DNA of 64,000 nt, from NCBI GenBank assembly GCA_000320605.2, contig KB445794.1, positions 186,001 to 250,000 of the forward strand. The letters run 5' to 3'. The notes under the pieces are model-generated. The model saw only the letters and a list, made by a program, of their open reading frames with translations. It ran no database searches and was not told the origin of the DNA. Of this stretch, positions 1 to 12,857 are shown piece by piece. Source of the stretch: Gelatoporia subvermispora B. Its lineage: Eukaryota; Basidiomycota; Agaricomycetes; Polyporales; Gelatoporiaceae. Every line of letters begins with the position of its first letter. Position 1 is the stretch's first letter. The translations under genes were made by a program, and so were the position numbers.

Positions 1-154
1 AACATCCGCGCGGGTGGCAGACAGGTGCTCCGGCGGGATTCCAGATGCGGCTTAAGACATCGAAGGACGTCTTCCTGGGCAGCCGTTCCGGCACGCGTCC
101 ATCCGCGGCGTCGTGAACGTCAATGAACGCAACAAAAGCTTTCCAGGACTTCAT
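1..154 (-). CDS. Candidate 5' end of a gene running off the left edge
   Basis: An ATG at 154 opens a minus-strand frame that stays open to the window edge, about 51 codons. It begins MKSWKAFVAFIDVHDAADG and continues with a basic, proline-containing stretch. No domain is recognisable and the 3' part is missing, so this may be a real first exon or chance. Confidence 0.28.
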   Translation of the reverse strand, partial: MKSWKAFVAFIDVHDAADGRVPERLPRKTSFDVLSRIWNPAGAPVCHPRGC

Positions 155-1761
155 GACAGCCAGCCCATTCAGTACTGCTGCCAATCATGACGCCCTGTCC
201 CCGCGTGCGCACGTTCCGAATCCGAAGATAATAGACACTAGAAGGGAAGACTACTAGTTGTCTCCACACCGCGAGATGGTTCCTGAGACACCACCGTTTC
301 AGCATAGCTTTAAGAGCATTAGAACGCGAGCAGTGAAAAGCTGAGGTTTGTCAAAGGATGAGTCGTCTCGAGGACAGATTTCGTTGTCATCAGGGTGCGC
401 GGAGGTAGTTCGATCGCCCCTGAGTTGGTCAGCGCCCGATTTGGAAGGTCGAACCGCCGGCTAGTGGTTCTCCAGCTTCTCGGCTTTCTAGGACCCCCGG
501 AGGACAGAACTGGTGTGCCGCGTATCTTTCTCACCCCTTCACGAACCGGCACGAGATTATACGAGATTCTTTGATATATTTCGATGCCATTGTGGCAAAG
601 GAAGCAGGCCTCAAGACCCAAATTCAAGGTCTGTGTAGGAGCTGATATAGACGCCATGAACCATTTTAGTCCTGGCTGAGCGGAAATGAAGCGCTTCTTC
701 AGGTCTGCGCAGGTTCATTCAACCGCTGATTATAACGGCGATGAACCGTCCGCTCCGTACATTCGAGCTGCTTTCATGTCGCGAGTGAAGGTGCGCAAAC
801 GTGGGGCCGTGGTCCCCGCCCTAGTGCCGCACTTCTAGCGTGCATCGACACGCAAGTAGCAACTGGCTCAGCATCACGTCAGTGGCACAGTTAGAAGATC
901 ATCGGAATGAGACCAACTAACTGGTTCGTTACGATCGATGGCTGAATTAAGAGGATGATGAACCTGAACTGAATGAGGAATTCGGCTCGATCAGTGACCT
1001 AACGCAGAGTTCCGCCTGCTTGTGTTGGCCGCGGGCCGCGGCAGCCCCTATGATAATCGAGTCGCGTCCTGGAGGCCTTCAGAGCATCCGATGCTGCGTA
1101 GAGGATGAACTGGCGTTCGTAAAAAACTTCATTACAATGTGCATGCCTTGACATGTCAAGCACAGCGCTTGCAGGCTCCGCTGGTGCGGAGGGTTCACAT
1201 GATGGTGGGCTGATGATCATATGGTCGGTGTCCGATCCAACAATATCTAGTTTGCCAAGTAGTATGTTTCCATAAGGGAAGCCGACAGACTTCCACTTGG
1301 TGCCTCTTAGGGTGCGCACCATCGCAATTAGTGCACTCGTGACGAGGTGATCTTATTGTCCAAAGACCGTAAAGTATTACACGAATTTATTCTTGACAGG
1401 GAATTGTGTCGCAGCCCTCCCGTTGAACTAAATTATACCTTGCTATATCCCACATCGGTCAAGATTATCTATGACCGTCTATGGCCGTCAATGTGTGCCA
1501 GATAAACGTGCTTCCACCTCGTCCAGAAGGACAGTACGGAGCACTGACGGAACAGCCATTAATTGTTACTCTGGTAAAATCGGGAGTTTACTCACAATCT
1601 CTGGATGTTGCCTATGTTTCGACACCAGCGGTCAGTTCACGGAATGGGACATGTAGAGTGTCAATAAGTACTACCCACTCGCATTCGCCTCCTCTCCTCC
1701 CCGATCTTGATGTAACTCTGGTATACCTCTCTTGATTTGACCTCAATAACGGCGAAATCAG
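155..1761. other. No supported gene
   Basis: Only short open frames occur here, such as minus-strand 319-657 (112 codons) and 999-1322 (107 codons, ATG at 1322). Neither shows a family motif, signal peptide or coherent exon chain, and frames on both strands overlap. I see no tRNA, array or terminal repeat. Confidence 0.5.
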
Positions 1762-2345
1762 TCAATAACGTAGGAGTCGTTGGATTAGATGTCGAACCTC
1801 AAAATCGAAGCAAAGCCTCATGATCTTGTCTGACAATTCCCTCAGCCTATCTGAGTCACTATTTGCGTGCAAGCGCTTAGTAACGGGATTGGTGTGACGG
1901 AGTTTCGACACTTCTCCTTCGATGTCTACTAGACCACTGTAGCTCAAGTTTAGTAAGTCAATTCAATCCAAACCCAGAATTGACCACATACGAAGACAGT
2001 CGGATGAGAGGGGAAACTAGATCTCTCGCTAGGGTGGAAACATCGGCCTGGTCGATATCCTTGGATTCGAAGTACGTCTGGAAGCTGTTCCGGAGGTCCA
2101 CCAGAATTTGCTGGATTTCCTTCGTGTGTTTCACTGCGTTTTGGACTACGAAGGTATCAAGGTTCAATGTCTGCGAGAAATGTCAGCCCGAAGATCACAC
2201 GATCATCGACTACGCATACCTCTATCATAGAGAGCAAGCTGGAGACAGCCTCCAACGCCTGGTTCAGTCCGGGAATATTGCTGCTGACTGGCATTTCAGC
2301 CTCGACGACGGTCTTGTCTTCGTCGGGCACGTCGTGGTGGTGCAT
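1762..2345 (-). CDS. Hypothetical protein, three exons, about 159 residues
   Basis: Three exons join in frame: 2345-2220, 2170-1992 and 1936-1762. The first intron runs from a GTATGC donor to a CGCAG acceptor; the second has a perfect GTATGT donor, a TACTAAAC-like branch point and a CTACAG acceptor. The coding total is 480 nt. The product is helical and acidic, starting MHHHDVPDEDKTVVEAEMP, with an LNQALEAVSSLLSMIE helix and an IQQILVDLRNSFQTYF segment. This resembles the helical N-terminal regions of some large basidiomycete proteins, but I cannot assign a family. The exon chain is better supported than the function. The gene could be longer at its 3' end or a truncated remnant. Confidence 0.5.
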
Positions 2346-3083
2346 GGGTCACTGGGTCACAGAAAAGACGGGAAAGGGGTGCTTCTGGAGAAAGGGGGGA
2401 GGCTCTTGTTGGGGGGTAGCTAGGACACAAGGTAACTGGTTATATATCCCAGCGCCACAGCTGTGACCATAGCCCGCGACGGCCCAACTGTCTGTGGTAC
2501 TTTGGCCTCTGCGGTATCTGTGGCTGGCTCCAGTGTAACAATTAGTCGGCACAGACACCCCAAGCAAAGCATGCAAGATCCGCTTTGTCTTGAGTCTAAA
2601 TTGAAAGCTCCACCCTTAACCTATATCGATAGGAGGACGCGGTAGACTAAGACCGAGCAACTGAGGCCATTCCCCCGCGCTATGCTGTGCGCAAATATCG
2701 GATGCCGTATTCGGAAAGCTCTTTTAGAATGAAGAGCGCTGTGTTCTCTGGATTCCTCTGTGGTCGCTATAGAGAATACATCAAGGACCTTTGCCCGCCA
2801 CTTTAGCCGAGGCAACCCAAGGACACCAACTCCGACGAACAGTCGGCTGAGCTTGTACACAAGCGCTCGCTCGGTCCAGCTCGGTCCCTGCGACTGCCAC
2901 TCGATCACGTGACGGACACGCTCGCGGGACGCGTCGCAGCCACCACGCGGTGGTGGAAGTGAGAGAACAACAACCGAGTCGCCTTGATCTCTTTTCATCT
3001 TGTACCTCCCGTTCACTAGGCAGACTTCTCCGCTGTTTTAACTGATATTTGATTTCATTGTATTGCTTGACACTCACTCTAAT
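2346..3083. promoter_or_regulatory. Upstream region of separase with MCB-like and E-box-like sites
   Basis: The stretch before the separase ATG has an ACGCGT hexamer at 2929-2934 (identical to the MluI cell-cycle box bound by MBF-type factors) and a CACGTG at 2906-2911. A cell-cycle site would suit a mitotic gene, but single hexamers occur by chance. No gene is supported here; the longer antisense frames show no motif. Confidence 0.3.
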
Positions 3084-6000
3084 ATGCCTACTGCTGCTGC
3101 GAAACCTCGACAAGCGACAACTAGAACCTCACGGACGACTACGCGAACAAAGACTCAGTCGGGTTCGACAGATGCTCTTGCTAGCCAGCTTGCAACGAAG
3201 CTACACGTCTCAGATATGCCAAAGGACACGAAAGGGAAAAGAAGGGTAACAAACAAGCCCTCTCCCTTGTCCGCAGAACAACGTCGCACAGATGCGATGC
3301 TCGCGGTGAACGCGGCATCTAAGAGCCTCTCAAGCTTCGTACAGTCCAGGTGGAAGGCCGGGAGTGGAACCAAGTCCTCGAAATCCTCTCGTCAGGACGC
3401 GTCTGCTGCAGACCTTGCCCGCGCGGCGCGTGACGGGCTGAGGCAGCTGCGGGAACTCACACGAGGGGATGTGGATATTGAGCGGGCGGCGTCCAGCGTG
3501 GTGGGGAAGTTGGTTACTCTCGAGATGGTGCGCCAAGATTTCATGTAGCTACAACAGTGCTAATTACTCTGGTGATGCTTCTAGTACGATGCGGCGGATG
3601 AGCTCGCCGCTGATATGCGGCCAGCCCTCGTCACGCTCTGTTGCGCAGATACGCTAAACATGGAAGAGAAGGACCTCCGCGCTTCTCTTCCGTTCCCACC
3701 CCCAGATGCACCACTGAACAACACCATACTCAACCTTGTCGCCACCTTCCTCCTCCATTCACTAACCATCCTCACGCAAACTGCATCCAATCTAACCGCC
3801 TTCGCAGTCTCCCTATTCGACACCCCAACTCTGATATCCTGGGCATCACACCTCCAACAACTCTCGAGCAAGCAGCATGACACATTATTCACCCGCGCAT
3901 ACACCGTCCTCGTGACATGCGCCTCAGGCCCATCCCTAACCCCTATGACAGCGCTTCGTCTCCGCAGATATGCGTTGCTATGTTTAGTGCACACCCGCCC
4001 GACGGTCATCATTCCAGACACTTTTTGGAATCAAGCATACAAGTTCACCGCGTCGCTTCTCTCGAAAGAGACCGCGGAGCAGGGCGCGGAATTGGCGCGG
4101 GAGGTTCTAGCAGCATTCGATGAACTGAACCACGCTTCTGCGTCCAGACAGGACGCTGCGGAGTTTGCAAGCGGGATAGGGTATGTCGGGTTCTGCGAGT
4201 TCTGTATGAGTGTCGCAAAGCAGGTGCGTGTACTTCCGTTAGTTACTGAGTGTTGAGTCTGAGAACCATGTAGCTACGAGACCTGGGAGCCCTGAACAGA
4301 ATTGCCGAGGCAATGCGGGGGGCGAGTCCTAGTCCCGCTTCAAGCTCTTCTGGAGCACCAGGCAACACCCCGGAGCAATTGATTCGTCAAGCTACAACGA
4401 TATATGCAGGCCTCACACAGACTGCTCTGCTACTCGACCAGTGGACAGGTGGGTATAAGAGTATCAATGCGATGTATGATACTGACAGTAAAAGCAGAAA
4501 CACCAGACGACCCGACTACTCGCGTCCAGGAGGCTGTGGCAGCCATCGCAAAGTGTCGAATGTACTTCGACACATACGACAATGCCGAGCAGAAGCGAGT
4601 AGCGGACAAAGTGACGCGCGCCTTTGAGAAGCTGCGCAGAGTCTCAGTCAAGGTGGTGGACTCTGACTTGGATAAAACTTCTCGTGTATCCAATGGCGCT
4701 CGCGAGGCCTCCAGGCTTATCTTGCAAAATGCCGCTCAAATCTTGGAGGATGTTGTCCGCGAGGTATGTCGTATCACTGCAGTGTACAAGCCCGAATTCG
4801 ATGATAAATGTATGCCCGCAGTCCAACATCCTGAGTGCAGACACACTCACACCGGCTCTCGATTCGCTCTTCGTGCTCTCACGTCAGACCCTCGTCATAG
4901 CTCGCCCCGATACCTACTTTTCCGCATACGACTACCTCGCACGCGCTTCCTCGCTCGTGATGAACTTGTCCCTCGCGCAGGAAGATCCGGAGACGATTGC
5001 GTCGAGGGCGAACTATGTCCGATGTGTGTCTGGCGCTTTCCATAACCTTGCTGGGACGCTGTACCAGGCGGGGCGTTTCGACCACGCAGTCCGCTTCATG
5101 GAACAAGGGTGCGAGTTGGGCAGAAAGGCGCTGAGCATGTACCGAAGTGCATCGGGTGCGGAAGATGCAGATGGTGTGTGGAAGCAGCTTGAAGAACAGT
5201 TGCATCGACGCTGGGAGATCCTAGGGGTTTGCCAGTCGAAGACAGGCGATCGCAAGGTAGGGTGTGCACGGTGTAGATTGGTTTGGCCGTGTCTTATCTT
5301 TCTTCTACCTTTCAGCTAGCCTACGAAGCATTTCTCGAGTGCGTCAAGACGTATCCATTCGCACAGCCTGCATTCGTTCAGGCCATTCGAAGATCGTTTG
5401 CTTCATCCGCCTTCAGGGCTTCTACACCACTCAAGCAAATTTCAGTCCTCATCGACAGAGTCACGTATATGGGCGCCTGTGAACTCTTCCGAGATCATTT
5501 TGAGCTGTCAGCCGAGTCGTGGTTCAAGGGTAAAACCGGCCTCGCGAACTCCGACATGCAGGCGTGGAAGTGTGTCGCTGGTGCAATATTGGAGAGGCAG
5601 ATGGAAGGTCTTTCGAGTAGCCGCTGGAAGCCCGCGATCCGTGCACTTGTGCAAACCTTGCTCAAGGACAGCCTGGACGTCTATCTATCGTCAGAAAGAC
5701 CTATCAGGCGTACGAGGATGCTGTTGAACTCTCTCGAACTAGCTTATTTTGACGGGTCGGACTCGCATGACCCGCCGACCCAGATCGCGGAAGAAATTCA
5801 ATCGTTGCTTGGGCAAGAGGTGTGTGTGTGCAAGGATGGCGACATACGTCATTCGCTCACTGAACAAATTCTTGCAGGATCTCGGTTATGATGCAGAATT
5901 GGCTCCATTCCGTGCACAATACCTGGCAGCAGCTCATCTTTGGCTCGCTCTCCATATGCACCGTTCGGGCGTGTCAGAGCAGGCCCAAACTGTCGCGCAT

Positions 6001-9000
6001 GCTAAGGAAGCTTGCAGGACGCTGCGGTCAATGCTGGCTTCTGCACCTCGTCAATCCCTAAAGAAATCACCCTCTCCGAAGGTCGCTAAACCGACTAAAC
6101 GCGCACAAACAGCGGCAACGCGTACAGTGGTAAAGCGGAAGACCGCACCGAGGGGCAAGGGTTCCAAGGCGGTACATGAAGAGGCAGCTGTTACTCCAAA
6201 GCCCCGTGCGGGTACGCGATCAATCGACTAATTGGTGATGTCGGAATTTGACGTCTACAATCTTAAACAGCACTGGAAGCGGTTTCACTAAATGTTCCGA
6301 CAACTCCTCCAAAGTCCGATACAGCATCTCAGAGCCACCCGTTGGTGTTTGACGACTTCCCGAAGCTGTTCGAACTGCTTCGTACGCCAGTCTTCCTGTG
6401 TGATGTCGCCATCGACTGACTAGAGCAACGCAGAAATGACTGCGCAGATGATTGGCCTCCTCGGCGACATCCTCGCGAAAGTGAGCCTATTGCATGTCAC
6501 TCGTAGGCTTAGTGAGCGGCATGCTGGGGCCACATCGAATGGTACTCAGTTTAGCCTGTCTGTCGGATTTTGTCTAACGTAACCCTAACAGAGTACATAA
6601 CGGCATCCATGAATCTCGCTCAGGAGTACGTTCGCCTGGGAAGAGCGGAAAAGGCTGCACATATCTTTGGTCAGACTCTAGTCACCATCAAAGAGAGCGA
6701 CGCGTTACCCGAGCTTCGAGTGCTCTCCTTACTGCGTTACGCAGAAGCCCTCGCAAATGCGGGTAACGTACACAAGAGGTGAATAAGTTCACGGTGACAG
6801 CGGGAATTTTTACTCACTCCTGTTCAGTGCTGAGGTGTATTGCGAAGCCTTGGCTGCGTGCCGCTACATTCCAGACGAAGAGAAGGGCATGCCGACAGCT
6901 CAGCGTGTAAAGCTGCGCGCAGAGACGCTGGAGCGTGCCGCCGTGGCCTCTATGGCCTACTCTGCAATGGAGTATGCGAAAGTGAGTTTGTCAGTCGTGA
7001 TGGATGTGTCAGTCTAATATCACTAAATCATAGGGTGACCTGACCAACTCCCTGAATGGCCTTTTACAATCATTGAGGTTGTGGAATCGTGCCACCGACA
7101 CACTTGCTCGGCTGAATCCTCCTGTTGCTATCGCTAAGCCTCATGCAGATGATAACCCCTTTGACGTCTCTGAGCCCAAGTCGTTGAAGTCAGCCTCGGA
7201 TGACAGCTCGAAGTCAGTTGAACAGACTGGACCGAAGAGAACTTATCAGCATAAGGCTTCCCGGGATGGCTTGGAACTTCGAGTTGCTGAGGGCCTTTTG
7301 GAAACGCTGTTCTTGCTCGCTCAGACATACTCTATCCAGGGCTCTGCTCGGGAAGCGGAGTACTTTGCGCAGCAAGCGCATGACCTTGCTGAATCTCTGC
7401 ATGCTCCCAGTATGGTCGGACATGCACTGGCAAGAAGCTGTGAGATACTGCTGCGTCTTGGGAGACTGGAAGAGGGTCACGACTCTCTGTTGCGTGCTTC
7501 TGATTTAATCGGAACTGGTTCTGGTCCTCAAGAAGCCGAGATTCGACGACTGCGGGGTTATTACAATCAGCTGGGCTCGAATCACGATCACGCACAGCAG
7601 CATTACCGGGAGGCGACAGCGATCCTGGACGACCTAACACAAGCATTAGCTGCCCTAGAGGGCACAGGAGCAGGGTGGGTGTTCTGTTTCGTGCATTGTT
7701 TTGCCAATCGATGAGAACCTTATAGGCCACGTATGTCCCTTGGATTCTCTCCGAGATCCCCGAGGACGCAGCTCGGTGGGGATGCACTTCTTCCAGCCCT
7801 CTTTGCGAAGGTGCTTCGAGAATATGGTAAGACTCTTGCTGCCTCATCGATGTACGGCGATTTACTCGCGAATATATAGTGTGTCTACTGCAAGAGGCTG
7901 GAGAGGATTACCACATCTGGGTCGAACGTTTTGCCACATTGCCGACTAATGTAGAGGCTAAGGTTGGGACGAACAGTCACTGAAAAGAGCACTGCTAATT
8001 ACTTTCGTCCTCTAGGCCCAGGAAGTTGCGCTGATAGCAAGACTTACGCTCCGAGATGTCTACGCTCGTTTCAAGGGCGACATGTTCCTTAGCTCACTAA
8101 CCGATTCAAGTGAGCGAAGTGCTGGTAACAATGCCAGACTGTTAACGTTTCCACACTTAGCTTTAACAATTCCGATTGGGATGTCTGGGGCGAAGGCAAC
8201 GCCTTTGTCTCCGGCTGCTCAAGATGCTCTTGGAGCGCTGTTGGCCGCCGAAAAACTCTTCTGGTCCGACTTCACTGCCACTAGCAGCAGGGGGAGCGTC
8301 ATCGACGCTCGTGATGCGGCAATCTTGCTCACTTCGGTTAAGGCCCTGCAGACATCACTTGGGAAAAGCAGCACTGAAACATCTGCATTCGTCGCACGCC
8401 TTCTCGGTAAGTCATAGCAATTTTTGGATTACTTGCGTACCCAACGACTCGAACTTTTCAGACCTTGCTACTTCGCTCACGCTGCGCCGAGAGCTTCTGG
8501 AAACCCTCCAGCATAAGTTCCCTGATTGGCAGAACCTCGATGACTTGCGCTGGCCTTCGGTCAACGGCTCTTCTACTGTCGTGCCACTGACGCGCAAACT
8601 GGCGAAGCTGAACCTGCGCTTTGATTCTGATGAAGAAGCGGATGCAAGTGACGAAGAATCTGACATGAAAGACTTCTGGACCACCATTCGCAAGAAGTAC
8701 CAATCCCAAAGCCTTGACCTCGCCGTCCTGACTGCGCCTCGGAGCACATCTTTGCCGGCTCACTGGACTGTGGTCAACATCAGCATTACTGAGGACAAAA
8801 ACACGATGTTCATCTCCCGGCAACGGCATAATTCACAGCCGCTTGTCTTCTGTCTGCCTTTGAAAGGTCGCCGGGAGAATGTGGAAGACGAACAACATCT
8901 CACATTTGATGACGCCTTAGAAGAGCTCAAAGAGATCATTCGGCTCAGTGATGAAGGTACCAGGCAAGCCGCCAACGTCCACAAAGATGACCGGAAAGCT

Positions 9001-10367
9001 CGCGCAGCCTGGTGGACTGATCGACGCGCTCTGGACCAGCGGATGCGTGAGTTGCTAGAGAACATCGAGTTCTGCTGGCTGGGAGCCTTCAAGGTCTGTT
9101 TCTCCGTTAACCTCCTGATTACACCATGAGCAACTTTTTTATTACCGTAGACTATCCTCGGCCCTCCGAGAGCAATCCCGACAGCTGACCTCACCACGTT
9201 GCGTTCTCGCATCAGCGACATCTTCGAACGCAACCTGCACACGAAAGACCGCAAGCAGAAGGCGCGCGTCAAGCTCGATGATGCGCTACTCGACTGTATA
9301 TCTGCCCTCAACGTCAGCTGTCGCGACGAGGAGCTCGAGGATTTGGTCTACTTCATCCTGGATCTGTATCAGTTCCACGGGGTTCCCATTGCGACAGCCG
9401 AAGTCGACATCGACCACGTTGTCGTTGACATGCGGACAGCACTCGAAGAGCATACGGCAAGGCTGAAGGCATCCCCGGGAGCAAACAAGCAGAATCCGGA
9501 CGAGCACGTATTCCTCGTCCTGGACAAGAACGTGCAAGGCATACCTTGGGAGTCGATACCCATTATGCGGGGCAGGAGTGTCAGCCGGATTCCTAGCTTG
9601 GATTTCTTGGAAGACCGGATCGAGCTTGCGCGCAGGCAGAGGCAGGAGTCTGCTGCTGAGTCTCCCATCGACCGAATTTCCGTCGATCCTCGCAAGACGT
9701 GGTACCTGTTGAATCCCAGCGGAGACCTAAAGGGTACAGAAGGACGCTTTTCGACCTGGCTCCGTGAAATGCATCCTGTCGGATGGGACGGTGTTGTCGG
9801 GCGCGCACCAAGCGAGCAGCAGCTTGTCAATGCTCTGTCAAGAAACGAGCTCGTCATGTATGTTCACCTCTCGGGCCTCCCGCATATCACATGCTGATGA
9901 CTGCGTACAGCTACTTCGGCCACGGCGGTGCAGAGCAGTATGTGCGCTCACACAAAATCCGTCATCTGCCGCGCTGTGCTGCCACGATGCTCTGGGGCTG
10001 TTCGTCAGGCGCGCTCAAGGAGATGGGCGACTACGACCGGGTGGGCACGCCTTACAACTACATGCTTGCTGGGTGGTGAGTGCACCCGTTCGCTTGGCAA
10101 TGCAGAGCATCATCATGAATCTAATTTGCTCGCAGCCCTACGCTCGTGGCCAACCTGTGGGATGTCACCGACCGCGACATCGACACGTTCTCGCAGTCGG
10201 TCTTCGACGACTTACACCTCACACCCGCAGGAGTGCAGGCGTGGAAGGATGGAGAGGCTGACAAGACCTCCGTAGTTGCTGCGGTTGCAAAGGCGCGGGA
10301 AACATGCAAGCTGAAGTATTTGACCGGCGCAGCACCTGTTGTCTACGGCATTCCGTTCTACCTGTAA
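3084..10367 (+). CDS. ESP1: Separase (cohesin-cleaving cysteine protease, peptidase C50)
   Basis: Separase cleaves the cohesin kleisin subunit at anaphase onset and is held inactive by securin. The start is the ATG at 3084 (MPTAAAKPRQ). Exon 1 is 3084-3527, joined in phase to 3585 onward; many exons follow, and the last three cover about 9.2-9.86, 9.91-10.08 and 10.14-10.37 kb. The N-terminal two thirds is a helical, TPR/HEAT-like repeat region, with a basic Lys/Pro/Thr linker near 6.05-6.2 kb. The C-terminal protease domain carries both family signatures: the catalytic histidine in YFGHGGAEQY, and the catalytic cysteine in ATMLWGCSSGAL, followed by VANLWDVTDRDID. The stop is at 10365-10367. 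The roughly 7.3-kb span and predicted length near 2,000 residues fit fungal separases. The last introns check in frame; several middle exon boundaries near 6.2-8.1 kb were not resolved. Confidence 0.95.
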
Positions 10368-10753
10368 ATTGTAAATTCCCGTATTCGGATACTTACCCAG
10401 TCTTGGTGACATCGATCATCCTCGCTGTCGTGCCTGTCAAACCGGGTGATATGTTGATGCACTAATGCGTCTATTACCAATGATGTCAATGTGTAGCGGT
10501 ACATGCATGTATGCAATTAAGGATCAGCCAGTGAGTATGCGCGGCGGCCTCCCGGTACAACACAAGGTATACAATAAGAATCGGCAACATTCGTCGTCCA
10601 TGTCCGTATGATAGACAGAGCCCATTCGTAAGCAGCAAGCAGGAAAAAGCAAGTAGTCGTGCACAGCGATCATCAATCACATCCCGTCAAGATCATAACT
10701 CAACACCCTGGCCGGGACCCCGGAAGATGTCCAATCATAGGGGGTCGTAAGGT
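10368..10753. other. Convergent 3' intergenic region
   Basis: Separase and the aspartic protease end towards each other here. I see no gene, repeat or RNA in this 386-bp stretch. Confidence 0.6.
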
Positions 10754-12770
10754 TCAGAGACAAAGCAGCAGCGAGAACAACGCAGACGCGCCGAGGACAC
10801 CCGCATGCGCAGCAGTCCGTGCGCCGCCGTTCGATGAGCGATTCGTGCCGGTCTGCAGGCCAGTCGTCGCGGTCACGGCCGCCGCGGCCGAGCCGATCGT
10901 CGGGGTCGGCGGGGACCCGCGCGCGCCGTTCATTGCGAGCGCAGTCGAGGAAAGCTGGGCGAAGCCGACGGAGGGGCCGGGCGAGGAGCGGAACACGGCG
11001 TAGACGTTTTTCTATGCGAGAGGTGGATGTTGAGTCAGTACGAGTGAGGACAGGAAGGCAAAAGAGGGGGACGCACCAGGAAGGTGTCGCCGACGATCCA
11101 TGGTGGGGCAGTCGTGCCCGAGTTGTCGACCTCGAAGAAAGCGCCGACGCAGTTGTCCGCGTCGATCTGCTCGAGCATGAAGTCCGCGGGCGAGATCGGC
11201 CACGACGTCGAGCTGCTCCCGAACTTGAGCGAGATCTCGACCTGCGTGTCGCACGCTGCATATGTCCCACATCCAGCGGTCAGCTCGGGGCGCATAGTGT
11301 GCAGAGAGCGGCAGACGTACGATACGAATAGTAGCCCTGCATCGAGCTAATGGGGGACGACCCGGGGATCGCATTGTAGATCTCGGAAATGACGTCAGAT
11401 GGACCGCCAACGAGCGTCGTGCCCGTGTCGATTGCCGCGTACGAGTCTGAGCCCGAGGGGAGCGAGACGGACGTCGAGCCCACCGTCAAGCCTGTCCGAC
11501 GGAATGGAAGGGGAATTCACGTGAGCAAGCACGACAGGCGCTATAAATGACAGGAGACGCACCAGTCAGCTCCTGCGTCCAGTAGCCCACGCTCGGGACG
11601 TCCTGGTAGTCGATGTCGCCCGTGAACAGCGAATTGTTCACCGCACCTGTCGAATGCGACGCCGGCATGCGCGGCACGTTCCAGATACACCGACATCCAC
11701 ATCCGCAGCACCAGCCATCGCAACAGCAATTCCCAATCAACCCACATCAACCGATCACAAGTCACAAGTCACAGGCGTACAATCAGCAATCGCCTCTGCC
11801 AGCTGCGCGAGAGGCACACTCACCCAGGGTGAACGTCCCGCCCGGCTCCTCCTCATTCACGTTCGATGCATTGTCGTACCGCGTGAGCTGGACAGCCATC
11901 AGCGCCGAATCGAGCTGGTTTGAGTCTGCAAGCGTCTGCCAGAACGGCTTCGCGCCCGAGGACGCGATCTGCTGGAACGCCAATCCCATCAGCCCCGAGA
12001 CCGGTGCCTGCAGGACGCCTGAGGAGACGGCGGTGGCAACGGCTGTACTTCCAAAGGGATGAGATCGGGGAGGAGCGAACAAGAAAGCGGACGAACCGAA
12101 TATTTGTTCGTCGACGGCGAGCCCCGCCATTTGGATGGTGTCTTGCCCGAGCACGCCCTGAGCGGCACCGGAGTCATACTCAATCTCAAAGGACTGGTTA
12201 AGGTCGGTAAATGTAGACGAGGCTAGACGGGATATTTAGTTGATGGCAAGAATGTGGTGGATAAAAGGGACGCACTATTTGAGTCAAAGAGCGCGATGCC
12301 GTCGAGTGTGCCACTACCGCCTGCCACCCACAAATCGCTAGTGGGACAGGATTAAGCCCGCACACCATACTCGACCAATGAGAATACTCACGACGAGCCG
12401 GTATCGAGGATAACATCGAATGCAGCGGGTGGCGTGCCAACCGCTATTGACCCAAAGAAGCTACACAATGAAAATTCAGCTTCACTACGCCCCGCGCACA
12501 TACTCCGCGATTTGCGCACCTCGAGTCCGCACCCTGGTTCGTGATGAGATTCGTGCCGCTGGCGCGTCGTGTATTGCGGGCGCTGCCCGTGCTGTACTTG
12601 GCTTCCAGAGCCTGCTTCTGCGCACGTAGCCACTCCATGTCTCTGCGCTGGCGTGGCCGGCGCACGAGGTTGATCGTCTGCGAGCCGGGAACCGAGGGCA
12701 CGGCCATAGCGTCCGCGGACGCGGCGAGGATGCCCAGTAGCACAAGGGACGTCGCGAAGGGACTGTGCAT
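10754..12770 (-). CDS. Secreted aspartic protease (pepsin family A1), probably GPI-anchored
   Basis: An A1 endopeptidase with an N-terminal signal peptide (MHSPFATSLVLLGILAASADA), a basic propeptide-like stretch (RRPRQRR), then the mature enzyme. The first catalytic aspartate lies in FDVILDTGSSDLWVAG, split by an intron; the second is in YAAIDTGTTLVGGP. GTPPAAFDV and the late PPWIVGDTFL segment are also family-typical. The tail after about 10,890 is Ala/Ser/Thr/Gly-rich and ends in a hydrophobic run (HAGVLGASALFSLLLCL). That is the form of a GPI-attachment signal, so a yapsin-like cell-surface protease is likely. At least six exons join in frame, for example TFTLG to AVNNSLFTGDIDYQDVP. The enzyme class is firm; the anchor is inferred from the tail. 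Confidence 0.93.
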
Positions 12771-12850
12771 GGTGGGGCGAGTGAACGTAGTGCGTGTGAT
12801 GTTACGGTTTTCGAGACGGTGGGGTACTGCCGCCGGGGGCAGACGGTGTG

Positions 12851-12857
12851 TATTATA
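12851..12857 (-). promoter_or_regulatory. TATA-like box of the aspartic protease gene
   Basis: On the minus strand the sequence reads ACATATAATAC, about 80 nt upstream of the protease ATG at 12770, a plausible TATA position for a fungal gene. Confidence 0.4.

Noticed and set aside
10677..11331. Overlapping Arg/Ser-rich frames on both strands over the protease 3' end
   Set aside because: They are frame shadows of the aspartic protease; only the frame ending at 10754 continues the pepsin motifs and the GPI-type tail.
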